DNA from: an uncultured Microbacterium sp.
GTDB lineage: Bacteria > Actinomycetota > Actinomycetes > Actinomycetales > Microbacteriaceae
Length of the DNA: 36,446 nucleotides
Assembly (NCBI GenBank): GCA_947647645.1
Contig: CANSLE010000002.1
Coordinates: 1-36,446, forward strand
Direction: 5' to 3'
This document shows positions 31,818-36,446 of the stretch, in pieces; the stretch's first letter is position 1; each line of letters opens with the position of its first letter. The notes under the pieces were generated by a model. It saw nothing but the letters and a program-made list of their open reading frames with translations. It was not told where the DNA came from and made no database searches. Made by a program: the position numbers and the translations under genes.

Positions 31818-34097
31818 GTGACGGCGCTCTATCTCGACCCCGCCGCGCCGATCGCGGATCGGGTCACCGATCTCCTGGGGCGGATGAGTCCCGCCGACAA
31901 GGTCGGGCAGATGATGCACCTCGATGCGCGGGACGATCTCGACGACATGGTGCTGCGCATCCACGTCGGGGCCGTCCTCCATGCGTCCCCCGAGAGGATG
32001 CGGCGCGCGCACGATCTGGTCGCGCAGACGCCGTTGCGCATTCCCGTTCTCGTCGGTGAGGACTGCATCCACGGTCATTCCTTCTGGGAGGGCGCGACGA
32101 TCTTCCCGATCCAGCTGGCGATGGCCGCGTCCTGGGATGCGGGGCTGCTCGAGCAGGTGGCCCGCGCGACGGCGGTCGAAGCCGCCGCCACCGGCGTGCA
32201 CTGGACCTTCTCGCCGGTGCTGTGCATCGCTCGCGATCTGCGCTGGGGCCGCGTGGGCGAGACGTTCGGCGAAGACCCTCACCTGATCGGCGAGCTGGCC
32301 TCCGCGATGGTGCGCGGCTACCAGGGTGCGGGCCTGTCAGACCCGACGGCGGTGCTCGCGACGGCGAAGCACTTCGCCGGCTACTCCGAGACGATCGGCG
32401 GGCGCGACGCCAGCGAGGCCGATCTGTCTCCGCGCAAGCTGCGCTCGTGGTTCCTGCCGCCGTTCGAGCGGGTCGCCCGGGAAGGATGCCGCACCTTCAT
32501 GCTCGGTTACCAGTCGATCGACGGCGTGCCGATCACGACCAACGAGTGGCTGCTCTCGGACGTCCTCAGAGGCGAGTGGGGCTTCACCGGGACCTTGGTC
32601 ACGGATTGGGACAACGTCGGCCGCATGGTGTGGGACCAGCGCGTGCAGCCCGACTTCGTGCACGCGTCGGCGGCAGCCGTGCGGGCCGGAAACGACCTCA
32701 TCATGAACACGCCGCAGTTCTACGACGGGGCGCTGGCGGCCCTCGACGCCGGTCTTCTTCTCGAAGCCGATCTCGACCGCGCCGTGGCCCGCATCCTGAC
32801 GCTGAAGTTCGAGCTCGGGCTCTTCGAGAACCCGCGCCGTCCCGACGACGCCGCGATCGCGCGCGCCGTCGGCTCGCCCGAGCACCGAGCCCTCAATCGG
32901 GAGATCGCACGGCGGAGCGTCACGCTGCTGCGCAACGACGGAGTGCTCCCCCTGGGGGACGCCGCCGGTGGAGCGGCCGGCGCGGCGGACGAGCCCCGGC
33001 CGTTGCGGATCGCGGTCGTCGGTCCGCTCGCCGATGACGCCCAGACGCAACTGGGCGATTGGGCGGGCGGTTCGGGACAGGCGGGCTGGCTCGACGGGCA
33101 ACCTCGCGAGATGATCAGCACCGTCGTCGACGGCTTGCGCCGGTGTGCACCGACGGCGTGGGACATCCGCTACGCCCGCGGCAGCGACATCGTCGAGCTC
33201 GCCCCCGACCCCGCGGGTACGCATTTCGCCGACGGCCAGCCGCGTCCGCCGATCGCGACCTCCGCGCCCCTCGATGAGGCGCAGCTGGCCGACGCGATCT
33301 CGCTCGCCCGACGCAGCGATGTCGTCGTGGCCGTCGTCGGAGACAGCATCGAGCTCATGGGGGAGGGGTGCTCCACCGCGACCCTCGAACTCCTGGGCGG
33401 TCAGACGGCGATGCTGGACGCCCTCGCCGCCACCGGTACCCCGCTGGTCGTCGTGCTGCTCTCGTCCAAGCCGCTCGTGCTGCCGGCATCCGCACTCGAG
33501 GCCAACGCGCTGCTGTGGGCTCCCAGCCCCGGAATGGAGGGAGGCCGAGCGCTCGCCGAGATCCTGCTGGGACTCACCGAGCCGAGCGGACGCCTGCCGA
33601 TCTCGTTCGCTCGCCACGTCGGCCAGCAGCCCACCTTCTACAACACCGTGCGCGGCCAACACGGAGACCGCTATGCCGACCTCACTCAGGCGCCGGCGTT
33701 CGTCTTCGGAGAAGGGCTCTCCTACACGACGATCGAATACGTCGGTGCGGCGCTGTCCGCCGACACGATCGGCCTCGACGACGATCTCCTCGTGGACGTC
33801 ACCGTCCAGAACACCGGGCGGCGCCCCGCGCGCGAGACCGTCCAGCTCTACGTCAATGACATCGTGACCTCGGTCAGCTGGGCGGAACACGAGCTGAAGG
33901 CATTCGCCCAGGTCGACCTCCTCCCCGGGGAGACCGCGACCGTGCGGTTGGCACTCCCGTGCTCGTCCCTGAGCATCGTCGACGCGCGGGGAGCCCGTGT
34001 CGTGGAGCCGGGCAGGTTCGAGGCGAGGGTCGGCGGGCTCGTGCGGGGATTCGAGGTGGTGGGTCGAGCGGATGCCGCGGCATCCGCCGCGGGATGA
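31818..34097 (+). CDS. GH3 beta-glycosidase (glucosidase/xylosidase type)
   Basis: 759 aa without a signal peptide, so cytoplasmic. The (beta/alpha)8 domain has PVLVGEDCIHGHSFWEGATIFP, RDLRWGRVGETFGEDP, AKHFAGY (183-189) and the nucleophile Asp263 in LVTDWDNV. The alpha/beta sandwich domain follows from about 360, including SVTLLRNDGVLPL and GDSIELMGEG. A fibronectin-III-like C-terminal domain starts near 640 (LLVDVTVQNTGRRPARETVQLYV). GTG 31818 starts five bases after the GH1 stop; no ATG lies nearby. Last gene of the operon. GH3 and GH1 together would take beta-linked oligosaccharides to monosaccharides. Its final codons contain a perfect palindrome that may act as terminator. Confidence 0.92.
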   Translation: MTALYLDPAAPIADRVTDLLGRMSPADKVGQMMHLDARDDLDDMVLRIHVGAVLHASPERMRRAHDLVAQTPLRIPVLVGEDCIHGHSFWEGATIFPIQLAMAASWDAGLLEQVARATAVEAAATGVHWTFSPVLCIARDLRWGRVGETFGEDPHLIGELASAMVRGYQGAGLSDPTAVLATAKHFAGYSETIGGRDASEADLSPRKLRSWFLPPFERVAREGCRTFMLGYQSIDGVPITTNEWLLSDVLRGEWGFTGTLVTDWDNVGRMVWDQRVQPDFVHASAAAVRAGNDLIMNTPQFYDGALAALDAGLLLEADLDRAVARILTLKFELGLFENPRRPDDAAIARAVGSPEHRALNREIARRSVTLLRNDGVLPLGDAAGGAAGAADEPRPLRIAVVGPLADDAQTQLGDWAGGSGQAGWLDGQPREMISTVVDGLRRCAPTAWDIRYARGSDIVELAPDPAGTHFADGQPRPPIATSAPLDEAQLADAISLARRSDVVVAVVGDSIELMGEGCSTATLELLGGQTAMLDALAATGTPLVVVLLSSKPLVLPASALEANALLWAPSPGMEGGRALAEILLGLTEPSGRLPISFARHVGQQPTFYNTVRGQHGDRYADLTQAPAFVFGEGLSYTTIEYVGAALSADTIGLDDDLLVDVTVQNTGRRPARETVQLYVNDIVTSVSWAEHELKAFAQVDLLPGETATVRLALPCSSLSIVDARGARVVEPGRFEARVGGLVRGFEVVGRADAAASAAG
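34068..34087. terminator. Palindromic hairpin inside the 3' end of the GH3 gene
   Basis: A perfect 20-base palindrome, drawn as an 8-bp stem GCGGATGC/GCATCCGC with loop CGCG, ends ten bases before the GH3 stop. The convergent cls gene ends one base further on, so there is no intergenic room. It could stop transcripts from both genes. Confidence 0.5.
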
Positions 34098-34098
34098 C

Positions 34099-35559
34099 TC
34101 ACTGCAGGGCCGAGGTGAGCCGTGCGAGGTTGTCGAGCACGGTCGAGCGCAGCGGCTGCTTCTCCCATTCCTCGAGCGTGAGCTCGCGGCTGAGCGCACG
34201 GTACTCGTCCTCGACGGCGCGCAGCTGCGACACGAAGGCCTCGCCGCGCACGAGCAGCGAGATCTCCAGGTTCAGACCGAAGCTGCGCATGTCCATGTTG
34301 CTGGAGCCGATGACGGCGACCTCGTCGTCGACGGACATCGACTTGGAGTGGAGGATGAAAGGCTTCTCGTACATCCAGATCTTGACGCCGCCGCGCAGCA
34401 GCTCCTCGTAGTAGCTGCGCTGTGCGTGGTAGACCATCGCCTGGTCGCCCTCTTCGGACACGAAGAGCTCGACGTGCACCCCGCGCTGGCAGGCGGTCTG
34501 AATGGCGAGCAGCAGCCCCTCGTCGGGCACGAAGTAGGGCGAGACGATGATGATCTTCTCGCGTGCCGCGAACAGCAGCGTCATGAACAGCTTCAGGTTG
34601 TTCTGGAACTCGAAGCCGGGGCCGGACGGGATCACCTGGCAGTCGAGATCGCCGTCGCCGGTACGCACGTCGAACAGCTCGATCCCCTCGACGACCTCGT
34701 CCGTCTCGCTGTACCAGTCGCTCAGGAAGACCGCGTTCACGGACGCGACGACCGGTCCGTCCAGTCGCGCCATCATGTCCACCCAGTGCAGACCGCGCGC
34801 GATGTTCTTGCGCAGGTTGTAGGTCGAGTCGGTCACGTTCTGCGACCCCAGGAAGGCGGTGTGCCCGTCGACGACGAGGAGCTTGCGGTGGTTGCGCAGA
34901 TCGGGACGCTGGTACTTCCCGCGCAGCGGCTGCACGGGCAGCATGAGCTGCCAGGTGGCGCCCATCGCGTCGAGACGACGGCAGGTCTCCGCATAGAAGG
35001 GCTTGCCGCGGTTGGCCCAGTGGTCAAGGAGCACCCGCACGACGACGCCGCGTTTCACGGCATCCTCCAGCGCGTCGAAGAAGCCGGCGGTGGTCGTGTC
35101 GCACTGCAGGATGTAGAACTCGACGTGGACGTAGCTGGTGGCCTGCCTGATGGCCGCGGCCATCTCGTCGAGGCTCTCCTGGTACCCGGAGATGAGCGTC
35201 GCGTCGTTCTCCCCCGACAGCGGCATGGCGCCGAGGTTGCGGTTGAGGCGCACCAGCTGCGCGAACCACAGCGGCGGATCCGGGCGGAGGGTGCCGAGGT
35301 CGAGGCCGCGGCTGGTCGTGCGGATGTAGTCGTTGATCTGCTCCTGCTTCTTGCGGCGTTTGCGTGGCAGGCGCGGGTTGCCGATCATCAGGAACAGGAA
35401 CACGCCGATGAGCGGGATGAAGTAGATGGCCAGCAGCCAGGCCATCGCCGCCGTGGGACGGCGGTTTCGCGGGACGATGATGATCGCGAGGATGCGGACC
35501 GTCACATCGACCACGAGGACCAGGATCACCCAGGCGAGAGCCCATCCGGTCTGATCCAC
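34099..35559 (-). CDS. cls: Cardiolipin synthase (phospholipase D family)
   Basis: 486 aa. Two N-terminal membrane segments (about 8-29 and 38-60) are followed by two phospholipase D domains with HKD motifs: His224-Lys226-Asp231 in RNHRKLLVVDG and His404-Lys406-Asp411 in LHSKSMSVDDE. Both are intact with the usual GSQN and GSSNMD tails. The enzyme joins two phosphatidylglycerol molecules, releasing glycerol, at the inner membrane face. Length is typical of bacterial ClsA. GTG 35559 is chosen for the GGGGAGAG ribosome site upstream and because it precedes the first membrane segment. Many actinobacteria use a eukaryotic-type (CDP-alcohol) synthase instead, so this is the bacterial-type route. 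Confidence 0.95.
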   Translation of the reverse strand: MDQTGWALAWVILVLVVDVTVRILAIIIVPRNRRPTAAMAWLLAIYFIPLIGVFLFLMIGNPRLPRKRRKKQEQINDYIRTTSRGLDLGTLRPDPPLWFAQLVRLNRNLGAMPLSGENDATLISGYQESLDEMAAAIRQATSYVHVEFYILQCDTTTAGFFDALEDAVKRGVVVRVLLDHWANRGKPFYAETCRRLDAMGATWQLMLPVQPLRGKYQRPDLRNHRKLLVVDGHTAFLGSQNVTDSTYNLRKNIARGLHWVDMMARLDGPVVASVNAVFLSDWYSETDEVVEGIELFDVRTGDGDLDCQVIPSGPGFEFQNNLKLFMTLLFAAREKIIIVSPYFVPDEGLLLAIQTACQRGVHVELFVSEEGDQAMVYHAQRSYYEELLRGGVKIWMYEKPFILHSKSMSVDDEVAVIGSSNMDMRSFGLNLEISLLVRGEAFVSQLRAVEDEYRALSRELTLEEWEKQPLRSTVLDNLARLTSALQ

Positions 35560-35609
35560 GTCGCTCTCCCCGCTGTCGGACTCCGCCCAGCGTAGCGACT
35601 ATCGCCGAC

Positions 35610-35822
35610 TCAGGTCGTCGACGGCGCGTCGGGACCGGGTGTGTCCACCGTCCCGGCGGGAGGCAGCCCGCGCTTGGCGCGCTCCTCGTTCTCGATCCGT
35701 GTGTAGGCGCGCCGCTCGGTGCGGTCCATTCGCAGGATGGAGCGCAGCACGAACACGAACAGTCCCAGCACGACGACGGTCGGCAGCAGCGACCAGGCGA
35801 CGGCGGTCCAGTACGAGTCCAT
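35610..35822 (-). CDS. Small single-pass membrane protein of unknown function
   Basis: 70 aa. One membrane segment (about residues 4-28, WTAVAWSLLPTVVVLGLFVFVL) is followed by a charged helix RSILRMDRTERRAYTRIENEERAKRG and a Pro/Thr-rich tail. ATG 35822 lies exactly six bases from a TACCAT -10 box, which favours it over a start at 35864. It lies 50 bases upstream of cls on the same strand and could be co-transcribed. No function can be assigned. Confidence 0.75.
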   Translation of the reverse strand: MDSYWTAVAWSLLPTVVVLGLFVFVLRSILRMDRTERRAYTRIENEERAKRGLPPAGTVDTPGPDAPSTT

Positions 35823-35834
35823 TCCCCCATGGTA
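35823..35834 (-). promoter_or_regulatory. Leaderless-type -10 box of the small membrane protein
   Basis: On the minus strand TACCAT (35834-35829), six bases GGGGGA, then ATG 35822. Confidence 0.5.
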
Positions 35835-35926
35835 CGCGTGCGCCCGCCTCCTCCTCCCCAGCACGGCGATCGCCCGTCGTTGTCCACGACCTCCGTCACC
35901 ACCTGTTCGCGGGAGCGGCGCACGCC

Positions 35927-35938
35927 CAGACTCACGTC
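35927..35938 (+). promoter_or_regulatory. Weak leaderless-type -10 box of the DUF4192 gene
   Basis: CAGACT (35927-35932), six bases, then ATG 35939. Same hexamer and spacing as before ldh. No ribosome site is present. Confidence 0.35.
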
Positions 35939-36446
35939 ATGTCCACGACCGTCCACGCCGCCGATGCGGCACAGTTCCTCTCCGTTCTCCCGCACCTGCT
36001 GGGCTGCACGCCGCGACGAAGCGTCGTGATCGTCCCGCTGTCGCAGGGGCGGACGCTCGGCGCCATGCGCGTCGACCTCCCCGACGATGACGACGCCTCC
36101 ACGGCGGCGGCGAGCATCATCGGCATGGCCTGCCGCATCGACGAGGTCGAGAGCGTGCTCGTCGTGATCTACACGGATGCCGAGATGCCGCGCCGGCGCG
36201 CGTCCGACCTGCCGCACCGCGCCGTGATGGAGGCACTCCTGACCCGCGCCCGCGAGTGCGGGGTGCCCGTCGGCGATGCGCTCGTCGTGGCGGCCGACGG
36301 ATGGAGCTCCTTCTTCGACGATGCGCGCCCCGCGGGCGGGCATCCCCTGGAGCGCATCGCGCCCCGCGATGACCTGCCGCCGGAGGCGACGTCCGGAATG
36401 CTCGCGTCCGATCACGCGATCGGTGCGCGACTTCCTCTGCCCGGCT
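35939..36446 (+). CDS. DUF4192 family protein (3' end cut off by window)
   Basis: 169 codons are visible from ATG 35939 to the window end, with no stop. The start MSTTVHAADAAQFLSVLPHLLGCTPRRSVVIVPL, in which a helix and the LLG-x-x-P segment lead into a strand, is the hallmark of DUF4192, an actinobacterial family of unknown function. Further on come LGAMRVDLPDDDD, then ESVLVVIYTDAE and a segment GDALVVAADGWSSFF (GD-x-L-V-V with a W in the next loop) that also fits. The family is usually 300-400 aa, so more than half is missing. It is divergent from the small membrane protein gene with 116 bases between starts. Cytoplasmic; no biochemical role is known to me. Confidence 0.82.
   Translation, partial: MSTTVHAADAAQFLSVLPHLLGCTPRRSVVIVPLSQGRTLGAMRVDLPDDDDASTAAASIIGMACRIDEVESVLVVIYTDAEMPRRRASDLPHRAVMEALLTRARECGVPVGDALVVAADGWSSFFDDARPAGGHPLERIAPRDDLPPEATSGMLASDHAIGARLPLPG

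Noticed and set aside
32337..34199. 620-codon minus-strand open frame opposite the GH3 gene
   Set aside because: The GH3 frame has all catalytic blocks; the antisense frame is low-complexity Arg/Gly/Glu/Val sequence and runs into cls.
1..36446. CRISPR arrays, insertion sequences, integrase or phage genes
   Set aside because: No regularly spaced direct repeats, transposase motifs or terminal inverted repeats were seen. The tRNA-Ser gene has no duplicated 3' end nearby that would mark an integrated element.

Overview
The window is high-GC, gene-dense actinobacterial chromosome. Several features point to the Microbacteriaceae, probably Microbacterium or a close relative (inference): RadA, ClpC and a mycobacterial-type ArgA acetyltransferase; MalFG-type sugar importers with no ATPase gene of their own; a Tat-exported family 32 enzyme of the levan fructotransferase type; a DUF4192 gene; and many -10 boxes placed exactly for leaderless mRNAs. 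I saw no insertion sequence, phage gene or CRISPR array.

Layout. 1-1145: 3' part of an EfeB-type haem peroxidase, then a terminator. 1360-4202: a four-gene operon of three small exported proteins with SipW-type signal peptides, followed by a SipW-like Ser/His signal peptidase that also carries a C-terminal LPXTG-type anchor. 4419-4509: tRNA-Ser(CGA), minus strand. 4593-6992: a drug-efflux-type MFS transporter with a possible leaderless leader peptide, then L-lactate dehydrogenase. 15888 down to 7138 (minus): a fructan operon holding a divergent GH32, a binding protein, two permeases, a LacI regulator, a canonical GH32 and a Tat-secreted GH32. Its promoter at 15952-15981 is flanked by two LacI-type operators. 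16282-17637: radA. 17697-19068: two minus-strand genes of unknown function, with a candidate C-rich-loop small RNA (6C-like) between them. 19119-23137: argA, divergent from a circularly permuted ATP-grasp/alpha-E protein and a transglutaminase-like protein. 23366-25891: clpC. 26258-34097: a second sugar locus with a divergent LacI regulator, binding protein, two permeases, a GH1 and a GH3. 34099-35822: cardiolipin synthase and a small membrane protein. 35939-end: start of a DUF4192 gene.

How the genes work together. The fructan operon reads as a full route: extracellular attack on levan by the Tat-exported GH32, ABC import of the product, and intracellular hydrolysis by two different GH32 enzymes under an operon-encoded LacI repressor. 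If the secreted enzyme is a levan fructotransferase, the imported sugar would be difructose dianhydride IV, and the odd GH32 is a candidate to open it. The second locus imports a beta-linked oligosaccharide and splits it with cytoplasmic GH1 and GH3 enzymes. Both importers must borrow a shared ATPase (MsiK type) from elsewhere. The least understood parts are the SipW/LPXTG surface cluster, the ATP-grasp/alpha-E/transglutaminase pair and the C-rich-loop RNA. At window scale, the heptamer GGATGCC/GGCATCC is clearly over-represented.
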